A stretch of DNA of 64,000 nucleotides from Bromus sterilis (lineage: Eukaryota; Streptophyta; Magnoliopsida; Poales; Poaceae), in contig OX465598.1 of the NCBI GenBank assembly GCA_950022295.1, positions 302,324,001 to 302,388,000 of the forward strand, in the 5' to 3' direction. The position numbers and the translations under genes were made by a program. A model generated the notes under the pieces. It saw nothing but the letters and a program-made list of their open reading frames with translations, was not told the origin of the DNA and made no database searches. This document shows, piece by piece, positions 47,606-58,301 of this stretch (position 1 is the first letter of the stretch; every line of letters starts with the position of its first letter).

Positions 47606-48706
47606 ACATCCCCAAGCTTAATTCCTGCTCGTCCTCGAGTAGGTAAATGATAACGGCATAATTTCTGTGGTGACATGCTAGCAACCATATAAGAACTTTG
47701 AAAAGTAAAGCAATCAAGGTTAGAGATTCAATTCAAGTCATAACATGCAAGAGTTTATATTAGCATTGAAACAAGTAACAAAAGAACATTAGGTGCAAGA
47801 GCTCTCGCTGTCCGTGACTCGAATGTCTCCAAATGGTGTTTGCGTGCAAGAAGGGGGGTAGGGAATACGAGAAAAATATTTATTTGTTGAGAACTCAATC
47901 TACTAAAGTTTCACACTTGGTCTTTTTGTGGAATCTTATCTTGACTCGTCCCCAGACCACTAGCCAGGTACAAGCCAATTTGATCCACTCATTTTTCAAT
48001 ATTTTGAGCACTCATGCAATGGATGAGCGTAAGCACGAGAGTTGACACTTAGGATGGCAAAGAGAGGAGTACGAAGGAGGAAGACAAAAAGGATGAGAAA
48101 GGCTCACATCAATGAGGACAATCATAGGCAAGAGATGCCAAATGATAGACATGATGTGAGGAGTAGGGATTGCCATGCAACGGATGCACATACGAGCTAA
48201 GAAGCTCTCCAATGGAACTAGTGGGGGTGCATCTAACTTGCTCGCTCATGAAGACCTAGAGCTCGTTGGAGGAGCCTCATCCTTGGAATATGCAAACCAA
48301 GTTCTATAGTGTGAAGGTCCCCACATAGCTATATGCATAATGATCATCTCTATGGAGTACAAAGATATAAAGGGAGTACTAGTGTGGATCTCTCAAAAGG
48401 ATAGTAGTGTTGCCCCTTTCTCTCTTTTTATTTCTTTTTCTCTTTTTTCTATTTTTTTGTATTTTTTTGTGGCCTCAATGGCTCTTTCTAATTAACTCTC
48501 ATTTGTCCTCTTTGGGATCTTTTATTGTGTCCACTTTGGGATCTTTTCCTCACTTAAGGGAAACACTCTATTTTACAAGAAGGTAAAGGAGATCTTTCAC
48601 ACTTTACAAGGTACTCAAAATCATAAAGAAGATGTAACTATCATGATGTATGCAATGTATGTCGCTGCCAGTGTAGCAGGAACATGTATGACATGAAGAT
48701 CAAGTC

Positions 48707-48958
48707 ATGAAGAGGTGGATGTTGCATGGCAATATATCTCGGAAAGGCTATGGAAATGCCTTGATAGGTAGGTATGGTGGCTGTTTTGAGGAAAGATATA
48801 AGGAGGTTTATGATGACAGAGCGTATCATGCCAAGGGTTTGGATGTACCGGCGAAGCTGGACACCAACTCTCGGAGTGAGAAGAAGACAATGCACTACAC
48901 GGGAGAGGCTAGCAAAATATGGGAAGGTGGAAGTGTCAACTTTCAATACTTACTTTAG
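48707..48958 (+). other. 83-codon frame antisense to the element, also in both duplicated units of the sister
   Basis: A frame beginning MKRWMLHGNISRKGYG is open here and, with scattered substitutions, at 16013-16264 and 17845-18096. It is antisense to the retrotransposon in all three. Additional ORFs, some antisense, are known from Athila/Tat-lineage 3' regions. Differences between copies are mostly amino-acid-changing, so selection for a protein is doubtful. No family is recognised. Confidence 0.4.
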
Positions 48959-50441
48959 TCCGAAGAACTCATGCACTTATTATCGGTAACTCTCAATCTA
49001 ATAAGGAGGTTCACAAAGAGACAAGTACCCCGAGGAGGAGTGTATGGGGGTTTGGTTATCCTTGCGCTTCCTCGACTCATGGTACGTGAGTGTACTCTAA
49101 TATTCGATCCCTCCAAAGATTAGTGATCCATCTAGTAGCTAGAGTTCTCAACTAGTTTTGTAGGTTTTGAAAATAAACACGGATTGCCCAAAATACGACA
49201 CCTATCACTAATAGGATAAAGCTCTTGACACCAAAAGTTCAGACATTACTCACATCAATACCTCAAAACTATTGCAAGTTACTACTAGAATTAAATAGCA
49301 ACCTCAATTACCTACTTTCAAGACAAGACACTACTAAGTGCAACAACCAACTCTCTTTAACAAGATAAACATGAAAACTAAAAAGAGTTCTAGCAACAAA
49401 CTAAAAAAAAGCCAGGGCTCTTGCTAAAGACAAACTAAGACTAAAACTAAACATGGCAGCAACTACGAAAAGATAAAGAACACACAACAGCAAAAAGATA
49501 AGTAGGAAAAATCCTATGATGTGTTCTAGATTTTGAAAGTGGAGCGTGTTTCTCTCCCACACAAAGGAAGATGGGGTCTAACTTGTTATGACCAGCAAGC
49601 AAAACTAAAGAAAACTAAAAATAAAACCTAAGAGCGAGACGCTCCAAGCATAGCACATAACGCATGAAGTGATAAAAATATAGTGAGACGAAGGACGAAC
49701 TGATGATTGTTGATGAAGAAGGGGATGCGCGGGGGCATCCCCAAGCTTAGACGCTTGAGTCTCCTTGAATATTTATTGGGGATGCATGGGGGCATCCCCA
49801 AGCTTGAGCGCTTGACACTCCTGGATCTTCTTTCATCATCTTCCATCGCACACTTGAAAACTCCCTTCATGCGTAACTCATCATAAGCTGATTAGAGAGG
49901 TTAGTATCCTTAATAAAATAATTTTTCCCCACTGGATATAAAGATATTCTTGAAGAGCTACTGTTTATCAAGAGTGCCAAAAAGTTTCTGCAAAGAAAAA
50001 ACAAGCTTAAGGTTTCAAAAGTGAAGAGAGGCAAAACGTGGCAGAATCTGTGAAAAACAGAACAGCAGGTAGTAGAGAATTTTTTTGGGGCACTTCTGCA
50101 ACTCAAATAAAAAAACTCAGAACATACGAAAGTTTCACAATTGTATAGAGCATGCTGTCAAAAAAATTCAGATCAAAAAGATGATCTGGTGATTTTGTTC
50201 GATTTTTTCTGTTAAGGGACAGAATCTGTTTTCTAGACAACATGTCACAAATTTTGCTTCCCTTATCATAAGAGGCTATAACTTGGCACAAAGCTGAAAA
50301 ATAAAGATACAATGATGTTGCTACAGTAGTAACAAACATCAAGACACAACAAAATCAAAAAAGAAACATAATTCGTTGCGGTCTGCCTCCCGAAAGCGCT
50401 TTCTTTTACGCCTTTAAGCTAGGCATGATGCAAAAGAAGAA

Positions 50442-50903
50442 TCAAGTTTTATCAAGAGCAAGAGAATAACTAGCCCGAGTAACGGACTCAAAAGGTAACT
50501 TGATTTTCTTTCTAGGGAAGTGTTCCATCCCTTTCTTGAGAGGGAATTGGAATTTCATATTCCCCTCTTTCATGTCAATAACCGCACCAACGGTGCGAAG
50601 AAAAGGACGTCCCAAAATAATTGGACACAAAGGTTCACACTCTATATCCATAACGATAAAATCAACGGGAACATAGTTGTCATTGACAATGATAAGAACA
50701 TCGTCGATCTTCCCCAAAGGTTTCTTTACGGAAGAATTAACAAGACGAACACCAAAAGAACAAGGCTCAAAGGGCTTCAATTCAAACATATCATATATTA
50801 TTTTGGGCATAACGGAGGTACTAGCTCCAACATCACATAAAGCATAGCAAGAGAAGTTATTCAATTTAATTTTGATCATAGGGTCCCAACTCCCAACCAT
50901 CAT
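50442..50903 (-). CDS. Retropepsin-like aspartic protease of the Athila-lineage element
   Basis: A 153-residue frame has the catalytic segment ALCDVGASTSVMP (residues 21-33), the Athila-lineage variant of the D-S/T-G motif. The flap/C-terminal signature IILGRPFLRTVGAVID is at residues 95-110. These are the two landmarks of plant Gypsy proteases, which cut the gag precursor inside virus-like particles. The frame overlaps the end of the gag frame by 38 bp and is offset by one base, so in the ancestor gag and protease were probably one frame. It ends in a stop after residue 153, where RT should follow. The first ATG is not necessarily a real start. Confidence 0.8.
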   Translation of the reverse strand: MMVGSWDPMIKIKLNNFSCYALCDVGASTSVMPKIIYDMFELKPFEPCSFGVRLVNSSVKKPLGKIDDVLIIVNDNYVPVDFIVMDIECEPLCPIILGRPFLRTVGAVIDMKEGNMKFQFPLKKGMEHFPRKKIKLPFESVTRASYSLALDKT

Positions 50904-52518
50904 CCGGCTTCCTAGGTATGGAGGCTTCTACTCTAAGCTTCTCCTCCCTAGCTTTGATGAGAGCATTTGTGATATGCTCCGTGAAGGCAAGATTAAGTGT
51001 GCTAGTGTGGGGGTCTCTAGACATTTTGTGTAGCAAGCTAATAACTTCTGAGAGGGTGCAACTATCAAAATCAATATCACTACTATCAAAGGTGGTAGTA
51101 GTGTCGTCTAGGCTCACTTGTTTCAAACCCTCTATGTTCATAGGAGTTTCTTCATCTTCGGTTGAGGTATTAGCATCACCATTAATAGGTCCAACGGGAC
51201 TAGGAGTGCATTGGGTGCTAATAGTTTGGGTGTCCTCAACAATTTGGATAGTGACAACTGTGTGGTGTGTAGGAAGGCTCTTAATTCTATCCTCTTCCAT
51301 AGGGATAACTTCCGGTTTGGCTGCCATTTGATTTATCAAAGTAGATTGGGTGTGGGACATATTCAAAATATGGGTTTCGGTGGCGGTAAGTCTAGCCTGG
51401 AGATTAGAAATCTCACTGTTCAGGCTATCAAGCTGTTCACTAATGTTTTGTAGAATGGCAGTATGCTCACCTATTTGCTTAGAGAAGGCTTTGTTTTGTT
51501 CAAACTGGGTGTGCATATAGTTCTTAGTAGCTTTCTCTATTTCTACCAATTTATCATAGCTAGGTAGGTCTCTTTTCGTATAAGCAGGATTATAGGAGTT
51601 GTTGCTAGGGTAGGTGTTGTTGTTCCCATAGTTGGATGGAAACGGTCTAGGATTGCTAGCAAAATTACCCCTATAAGTGTTGTTGTTGAAGTTGTTTCTA
51701 GCAATAAAGTTCACATCTACTTGTTCTTGGGCAACCAAAGAATTTAAAGGGACATCACGAGGATCAATAGAGGGTTACTTGGTAAGTAAAGACATAATTA
51801 AGTCAACTTTTTCATTGAGGGAGGTAACCTCCTCGACAGAGTTTACCTTCCTACCTGTTGGAGCGTGTTCGGTGTGCCATTGGGAATAATTGGTCATCGT
51901 CTCATCGAGAAGCTTCGTGGCAGCACCAAGTGTAGTTGACATAAAGGTTCCTCCCGCAGCCGAATCTAACAGGTTCCGCGAGGTAAAGTTCAAGCCTGCA
52001 TAAAAAGTCTGGATAACCATCCAGGTAGTCAAACCATGTGTAGGGCATTTCTTAACAAGAGATTTCATTCGTTCCCAAGCTTGGGCAACGTGTTCATTAT
52101 CCAATTGCTTAAAATTCATAATGTTACTCCTTAATTGGATAATTTTAGCAGGTGGGTAGTACTTCCCTATAAAAGCATCTTTGCACTTATCCCAAGAATC
52201 TATGCTATTCCTAGGCAAAGATTGAAACCAGATTTTAGCTTCTCCCCTTAAAGAGAAAGGAAAGAGCTTGAGCTTAACAATATCACCTTCTACTTCTTTA
52301 TACTTTTGCATATCACATAATTCAACAAAATTGTTCAAGTGTAAAGCAGCATCATCTCCAACACCAGAGAATTGATCTCTCATAACAAGGTTTAGCAAGG
52401 CAGGTTTAATTTCATAAGAGGCAGCTGAAGTCGCAGGTGTGGAAATGGGGGTGCAGATAAAGTCTTGGTTGTTGTGACTAGTGAAGTCACACAACTTGGT
52501 GTTTTTAGTGGAACCCAT
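50866..52518 (-). pseudogene. gag of the Athila-lineage element, one internal stop
   Basis: From the ATG at 52518 (MGSTKNTKLCDF) the frame runs to a TAA at 51775-51777, then reads on in the same frame to 50866, about 550 codons in all. Residues 85-175 match the plant retrotransposon gag domain (PF03732 type): FPFSLRGEAKIWFQSLP, then DAFIGKYYPPAK, then a coiled tail. After the stop comes an Asn-rich, low-complexity stretch (NNFNNNTYRGNF), a coiled segment and an acidic C-terminus. No CCHC knuckle is visible. With a single nonsense change and one downstream shift, decay is mild. Capsid may still be supplied by less damaged relatives. Confidence 0.8.
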
Positions 52519-52653
52519 AGCAGCAGCAAGTGTGGCAGATTTTTTTGTGATTTTTGATATAAGACTCAAAGATAAAAACTGAAAGGTAAAGTAACAAGAC
52601 TAAAAAACAAAGGTAAAGGGTAGTGTGAAACTCCCCTATCTTAGCACTCGGAG

Positions 52654-52671
52654 TCCCTGGCAACAGCGCCA
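52654..52671 (-). other. Primer binding site (tRNA-Asp type), two changes
   Basis: The minus strand reads tggcgctgttgccaggga, 11 bp from the LTR. It differs from the plus-strand sister (13247-13264) at two positions, both consistent with decay of methylated CpG. Confidence 0.8.
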
Positions 52672-52682
52672 GAAATTTGGCT

Positions 52683-54318
52683 TGATGTGCGAGGTGATGA
52701 TAGTGATTTCTCGCCCTTCGTTGGTAAACCCCAAGTGGAAGGCGTGATGTAGCACAGCAGAAAAATTCCCTCAGTAAAGATACCAAGGTTTGTCTCCAGT
52801 AGGACTCCAGAGATGATAAGTAGGTGTCAGCGGCGCAACTGACGCGGACCTGCACACAGACACAAATAACTTTGTTCCCAACGAAGTTCAGAGAGGTTGT
52901 CAATCTATCCGGTCTTGTTGTTCACAAAGGATCAAACACAAGGTACAACGATAGCAACTGAAAGTAAAAGCAGAAAAGTAAATGAGCGTGGAAACAGTAA
53001 TGAGGATATGGACCGGGATACGTGATGTTCACTAGTGATGTCTCTCTCCCAAAAGATGATAAAACTGCTATGCGAGGTGAACAAATTACAGAAGGGCAAT
53101 TGACAGGATTATGAATGCACCGCAATGCTAACTATGCTACAAAAGAAAGGAAGAGGCTCAAAAGCATGGGCAGAACGCCAAAATAAGTAGACCGAAATCC
53201 AACTGCATCTACTACTAATCATCCACCTTGAGATATCTATCCAGAACATCTCGCTGGTATTAAGTTGCGAGCCCCACCCAAAGTGTAAACCCAAAGCAAC
53301 AGACAACTGCATTAAAAAGCACTTTGCGTAAAGTAAACAATCCTTGCAACCGCGGTTACAAGCACCGTTGTTTTCCCCCTTGTGGCAACAGCACATCCCC
53401 TAGACTCATGTTTCTGTCACTCAAGCGTGTCATCGGGGGGCATGAACCCACAATCGAGCATAACGTTCCCTCTTGGGGTTACTACCTACTACTTGGCCAA
53501 AGCAATAAACAGCAACGGAGAACATGCAAGAATTACTTAAGAACAAAAATATAAGAGATAAGAACCAAATATATTACTCAATCACAATCTGAACATAATC
53601 TCATAATCCATCAGATCCCATCAAACTCAGCATAGCAACAACAGAAAGATTACAAAAGTGCCTCGATCATGTAGGGCAGCTCACGAGGTCTAAACCATGA
53701 AGAACAAAGAGGGGAGGAGAACATCACATAGCTACTAATCACGGACCCATGGTCCAAAGGAAACTACTCACGAGTCATCCGGGAAGCATCCATGGTGGAG
53801 AGGAGACTCCCGGAGGTCGGCCCTCCCTCCGGCAGGGTGCCCGGAAGAGGTCTGCTGGTGCTCCCGATCTCGGAAGCGAGGCGGCGGCGGAACAGAGGCG
53901 AGATCGCAAAAAAGGGTTCTGTCCTCGAGGGTTTCTCGTCACGGAGAATATGCGAAGGGGGCCAACCAGGGGGCCACCAGGGGTCCAGGCGACCCCTGGC
54001 GCGGCCAGACCCTGGGGCGCGCCACCAGGGCGCCTGGGCCCCTGGTGGTGGCCCTCTGGCCCCACTCAGGTTCTTCCGGAAGGTTTTTCTGCGCTGATTT
54101 TTTATCTGTTTTTTCCCGAATTTTTGGAGCACTTTTTATATGGGGGAAAACTGAAATAGAAAAACAGCAGAAAATAGGAACTGGCACTGTGGTGCACTGA
54201 GTTAATAGGTTAGTCCAAATATGATCAAAAGTGTATGAAAGTGTATCTAGATCTTAGCAATATCACACAAAACATGCATGGAGCAAGCAGAAATTATAGA
54301 TACGTTTTGGACGTATCA
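52683..54318 (-). repeat. 5' LTR of the minus-strand element, TATA box deleted
   Basis: 1636 bp, 4 bp shorter than its partner. The whole difference is explained by a 4-bp deletion at about 53947-53953 that turns cgcctatatattc into cgcatattc on the minus strand. This removes the core promoter word in the LTR that should drive transcription. Confidence 0.9.
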
Positions 54319-54617
54319 GTGCCTCCGCGACAGGTACAACGTGCCTCTGCGAGAGGTACAACGTGCCTCTGCGAGAGGTACAACGTGCCTCTGCGAGAGG
54401 CACTGTCGTGCCTCAAAAAAGAGGGCACGAGTCGTGCCTCGTGCCTCCGCGAGAGGCATTATTGTGCCTCAGGGAAAGGAACTCGTGCCTCCCGTAAAAA
54501 ATGCACTATCATGCTCCGCGAGAGGCACTCGTGCCTCTAAAACAAGAAAAACGGAAAACGCTTCAGAGCACGCCAAGTGGCAGGCGAAGCAAACGCGCTG
54601 TTCGTAGGCGGGTACTC

Positions 54618-54920
54618 CAATTACAATTTGTTTGGATGTTGGCTTTTAGCCTTGGCATTGGGTATTCGTAACATTCATTACCGAATATCCCCGATTTTGT
54701 TGTTTGGGTGCACAATGCATTCCGGCTGGACTTTCGGGCTCGATATCTAGCGTGGTCGTGCGTAGGCAAAAAAGGCTCCAGCCCAATCTCGTGCCCTTCC
54801 GCTCGACATCCCTCCGCATTCGCTTGGAATATGCTTCAATAAAAGGGATAGCCCCATCCGTGAAAAACGACCGGGTCGCGGCATCCCTCCTGGGTTCTGT
54901 GCGCGACGGGAAGAGCTGGG
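54618..54920. other. Unclassified DNA with 'tttgtttgg' words
   Basis: No gene is seen. The words tttgtttggatgttgg (about 54626) and its near-inverse ccaaccaaacacatcc (about 55486) could be the ends of a TGTTTGG-type MITE/Harbinger-like element spanning to about 55500. The match is short, and no TSD was found. Confidence 0.3.
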
Positions 54921-55345
54921 GAGCTGCTGGGGAGGCTGGCCAGAGGAGGAGGGAGGGAGGGGCGGAGGAGGAGGAGGGAGGGGCTCACGGCTCGCCGGAG
55001 GAGGAGGGCGGCGCTCACGGATGGCCGGCGGAGGAGGAGCGTGGGGCTCGCGGCTGACCGGAGGAGGAGGAGGAGGAGGAGGGCGGAGCTCGCAGCTCGC
55101 CGGAGGAGGAGGGCAGGGCTCGCGGCTCGCCGGCGGAGGAGGGCGGCGCACACGGCTGGCCGGCGGAGGAGGAGCGCGGGGCTCGCGGCTGGCAGGAGGA
55201 GGAGGAGGAGGGCGGGCCAGAGGAGAAGAAGGAGGGCGGGCCAGAGGAGAAGGAGGAGGGCGGGCGGCTGGGCTGGCTGGCCGGAGGAGGAGGGAGGGCC
55301 GGAGGAGGAGGAGTGCGGGCCGGAGGAGGAGAGGGCGGGCGACGC
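54921..55345 (+). repeat. GGA-rich minisatellite
   Basis: Irregular units of about 30-36 bp combine (gga)n with a 'gctcgcggctggccgg' segment. The plus strand is strongly purine/G-rich. All frames on both strands are open, giving Gly/Arg- or Pro/Ser-rich translations, an artefact of a repeat period divisible by three. It is not a gene. Confidence 0.8.
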
Positions 55346-55974
55346 TGGGAGGCTGGCCGAAGAAGGAGAAGGGGATAGCCTTTGTAACCAAACAAAAAAA
55401 GGGATAACCAATCCTTCCAACCAAAAAAAAGGCTAACCCTAACCAGCTGGTTGGGGATACCCACAACCACCCTAGATCATCCCTCCAACCAAACACATCC
55501 TAGGAGGCTACCCGGTACCTGTTGGCGAGCGAGCGAACAGAGGAACTCTCTGCTCGAGCTAGGTCTGCGCTCCCTCCCACCGCGAGCTTGACCTAGGACG
55601 GCGGTGGCGCAGGTGACGCCCCTCCTCCACCCCCGCTTCCCGTCTCACCTCTCCGCTGCACCTGCTCTCCCCCTCCCCTTCTCATACCTCTTTCGTTGCA
55701 GGTTCGACGACCAGTGCAGGCGCAGGGTCGATTAGATTGGACGGAGGCCCAGCGGTCGGCGCATCTGCATCCCGAGCTCCGGCGACGGTGCAGGTTCGTT
55801 TTCGCAGGATCACGACCCTCCCCTCCCTCTACTGCCTCCACTTATCTGCATCTGAACTTGTTTTCTTAGGTAATGATATTTGTTATATGATGTATTTGTG
55901 ATGTGCTTATGACTTGCTGGTCTGATTACCATGCTTTGCTGGGAACCAGTCCCCCTGGGGAGCAACTAATTAGG
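55346..55974 (+). other. GC-rich unclassified segment with splice-like signals
   Basis: After 'accaaac' words (55385-55500) comes a GC-rich stretch (55500-55850) with pyrimidine tracts ending in acceptor-like words (ctttcgttgcag at about 55700, ttttcttag at about 55869). It could be a non-coding exon/intron piece of a host gene or a captured fragment. No coding frame is convincing. Confidence 0.35.
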
Positions 55975-56530
55975 GAGTACTCGTTCGCAGCCCGCTCAGT
56001 GAACAGCGCCACGTGTCACGCTCACAGCGATTCCTCAGGATTTCATTTTTTTTGTGTACGCGTTTTTGATGTTTAAAATTGTTATTTTCGGTGGTTTTTT
56101 CGACTTTTCCGGTTTTCGTACGTTTTTTCTATATTTTTTTCGAAAAAAAAGAGGCACGAGTCGTGCCTCGTGCCTCCGAAAAAGGCACTCGTGCCTCCTT
56201 TTTTGAGGCACTCATGCCTCAAAAAACAGAAAAAACAGAAAACGTGAAAAGGCACCATCGTGCCTTTTTTGAGGCACTCGTGCCTTCTTTTTAAAGGCAC
56301 TCGTGCCTCCTTTTTTGATGCACTCGTGCCTTTAGAAACAGGAAAAACAGAAAAACGTGAAAAGGCACTATCATGCATTTTTTGAGGCACTCGTGCCTCC
56401 TTTTTTGAGGCGCTCGTGCCTCTAAAAAACAGGAAAAACGGAAAAGCACCAGAGCGCGCCATTTGGCGCGCGCGCGAAGCGCCACGTGTCGCGCGCGGAG
56501 GAAACGCGATACTCGTTGCAACGAGTACTC
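55975..56530 (+). mobile_element. Mutator-like short element with palindromic GTGCCTC array
   Basis: The ends gagtactcgtt (55975) and aacgagtactc (56530) are inverted repeats. Inside them are longer GC-rich arms with gccacgtgtc at 56010 and again near 56480. The middle (56148-56430) has at least eight GAGGCACTCGTGCCTC-type near-palindromes separated by T-rich or 'aaacagaaaaacgtg' spacers, with a 113-bp higher-order period. No transposase frame exists. It is the unbroken relative of the element split by 45966-54318. TSD could not be established. Confidence 0.65.
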
Positions 56531-58138
56531 TTAAACTAGTGATTTCGGTCCCCCTGCCGGTTCAAGTTTCCCTCCCCCCACCCCCACCGTCGTCGTCCCC
56601 TTCACCGGCCCGCAGTTTTATCAAGGCCCGGCCCAGCCCGCACGCTTAGAGACAGAGACGCCCCCAGTTCGCTCTTCTCCTCATACCTAGCGACCAGCGG
56701 GAGCCGCTGTTGTGGTGATGAACCTAACAATAGATATAGGGGTAGTAACGGAGCTATGAAGATCTGTACGCAAAGATGGTGACACCGGGAGGAATTATAC
56801 ATGTTAGGCCTCTCCTCAGAGATAACAACCTTACTCCTGTCCCAAGTGTCTTGGGGTGTTTTTCTCGTATTGTTCTCTCTCAGAATCCCCTTTACTGGGG
56901 TGAAGGGATGGGCTTATATAGAGTGCGCCACGTCCCTTCACTGTCCGGTAATGGGTTTTGATTACAAGGTTAATGATAGCTATTATTACAATGAGAAACG
57001 TCTCCCCATTATTGTCATTCAAGTAGGGGTAACGCCTGTGGGTTTAATGTCTTGTAACTCCATCTTCTCTTCTTCCTGTCCGAATATCATGCAGCTCGGC
57101 CTTTCCTGCTTTCGAGTAGCTAGCTTACTCGGATAGTAACGCCTTGCTCCGAGTGACGTCTTACTCGAGAAGTGACCTTGTCCGAATAAGGTTCCTCCCG
57201 TAGTGGTGATGTCTTCCGAGTAAGCTAACCACTCGGAAGGGTTCGAATTCATCCGAGTAGTTCCTTACTCGGAAGGAAAAGAGGGGAAGGAATTCCATGT
57301 TTTTATTTTATGAGTATTTTCCAAGAGATGGTAGACCTAAGGATACCCTCTGATATAAGGCGCATGAGGGTATGCCTTAGGTATTACCACGACAGTAGCC
57401 CCCAAGTGCTTCTGGGTGCTCGCGTGAATTCATGAGGTATGCGGAGATCAAATTCGATGAGAGGCCCAGAAGGACTTTATCGATGTTTGCACTATCCCCT
57501 CGATTATATGTAGGGTGAGTCATTTTTTGGAAGGATTCGGCGACACTCAAGCGTCTCTCGGAAGAGGTGGACTGAGGCCTCGGAAGGCGTGTCTTGGGGT
57601 AAAAGGCCTTAAACCCCATATGTAACCAAATCCGTAAAGTCTGATATTTAAAGCATCATCTGGCGAGCTTTAAACCGTGTCCCATAGGATATCAATTCTT
57701 TACCCCTCACACCAGATCATGCGGATAACCTGGCAATCTACGTCAGAGACGGATTATCAGCGTATTAGTTATTGGGAACTTCCTCTGTAGTGCTTGCCGA
57801 ATGAATCAGAAAACACGACGATCTCGTCCGAGTTAGGGCTTACTCGGAGAAGTTGTTCGTTTGAACTGTCTTCCGAGTTAGGGTTTTACTCGGAGAAATT
57901 GTTGAGGGCATTTTTACTTCCGAGTTGTACTAACTTGGGGAAATTTTGCATGCTCTCCTAAGGGAGCGAATCTTTTTCCTGTCAGGGGATCTTTTCTGTC
58001 AGAGCGGCCCCTCGATTCCCGCGACAGTCAGTTACTTTATCATTAACTGCGCGCCTTTTAAGGAGGCTAGATTTGGGGGACCGTAACGGACGCCCTCATT
58101 AATTGCCTTGATAACCGTGTGAACCACCCCCCTGTACC
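56531..58138 (+). promoter_or_regulatory. Upstream region of the spliced mobile-element gene, rich in TTACTCGGA words
   Basis: No coding frame of note is present. Between about 57120 and 57260 and between 57820 and 57940 the word ttactcgga and its inverse tccgagtaa recur in both orientations, often as short inverted pairs. A candidate LTR start (tgatgaaccta) lies at about 56717, but no paired LTR, primer site or TIR was found. The region is either the promoter/LTR of the gene at 58302 or a subterminal repeat region of a DNA transposon. Confidence 0.45.
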
Positions 58139-58148
58139 TATAAATATA
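58139..58148 (+). promoter_or_regulatory. Probable TATA box
   Basis: tataaatata, about 155 bp upstream of the ATG at 58302 and followed by a pyrimidine-rich leader (cttccccttcttctctttc). It is well placed for the gene that follows. Confidence 0.55.
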
Positions 58149-58301
58149 GCTTCCCCTTCTTCTCTTTCTTTTAAGCACAGCGTTTGCTCCTTCCTCTTCT
58201 CCGCCGACGTCTCTCTAGATCGCGGATCCCTTCTCCCATTGGTGATCTTCGGGGCGCTCTTCGTGCCCGCGGGGTTCCTGTCCATTCATCCTCTGGGCCT
58301 C

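Larger units (their letters stand above)
45966..54318 (-). mobile_element. Athila-lineage Gypsy element with gag and protease but no pol
   Basis: 8353 bp with the perfect TSD gtgcc (45961-45965 and 54319-54323). The 5' LTR is 52683-54318 (1636 bp) and the 3' LTR 45966-47605 (1640 bp). On the minus strand the order is 5' LTR, primer site (52654-52671), gag (52518 to 50866, one stop), protease (50903-50442), 3' region with the 83-codon frame, polypurine tract (47606-47621), 3' LTR. Reverse transcriptase, RNase H and integrase are absent. The LTRs are more diverged than in the plus-strand sister, so this insertion is probably older. Confidence 0.92.
45729..54617 (+). mobile_element. Mutator-like short element split by an Athila-lineage insertion
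   Basis: The left part 45729-45965 and right part 54319-54617 form one element of about 530 bp once the insert and one TSD copy are removed. Ends are imperfect inverted repeats (ggtactcgttcg at left, cgaacagcg...ggagtaccc inverted at right). The left arm has 'gccacgtgtcgcgctcac', also present in the related element at 55975-56530. The middle is a series of GAGGCACGAGTCGTGCCTC-type near-palindromes. No transposase is encoded. The Mutator assignment is inferred from long GC-rich arms and is not proven. Confidence 0.6.

Noticed and set aside
54747..55496. 249-codon Pro/Ser-rich minus-strand frame and Gly/Arg-rich plus frames
   Set aside because: They are translations of the GGA minisatellite, with no family resemblance.
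56717..58160. 5' LTR of a Gypsy element
   Set aside because: A TG start can be proposed, but no primer binding site follows, no partner LTR is in the window, and the coding start lies only about 155 bp after the TATA box.
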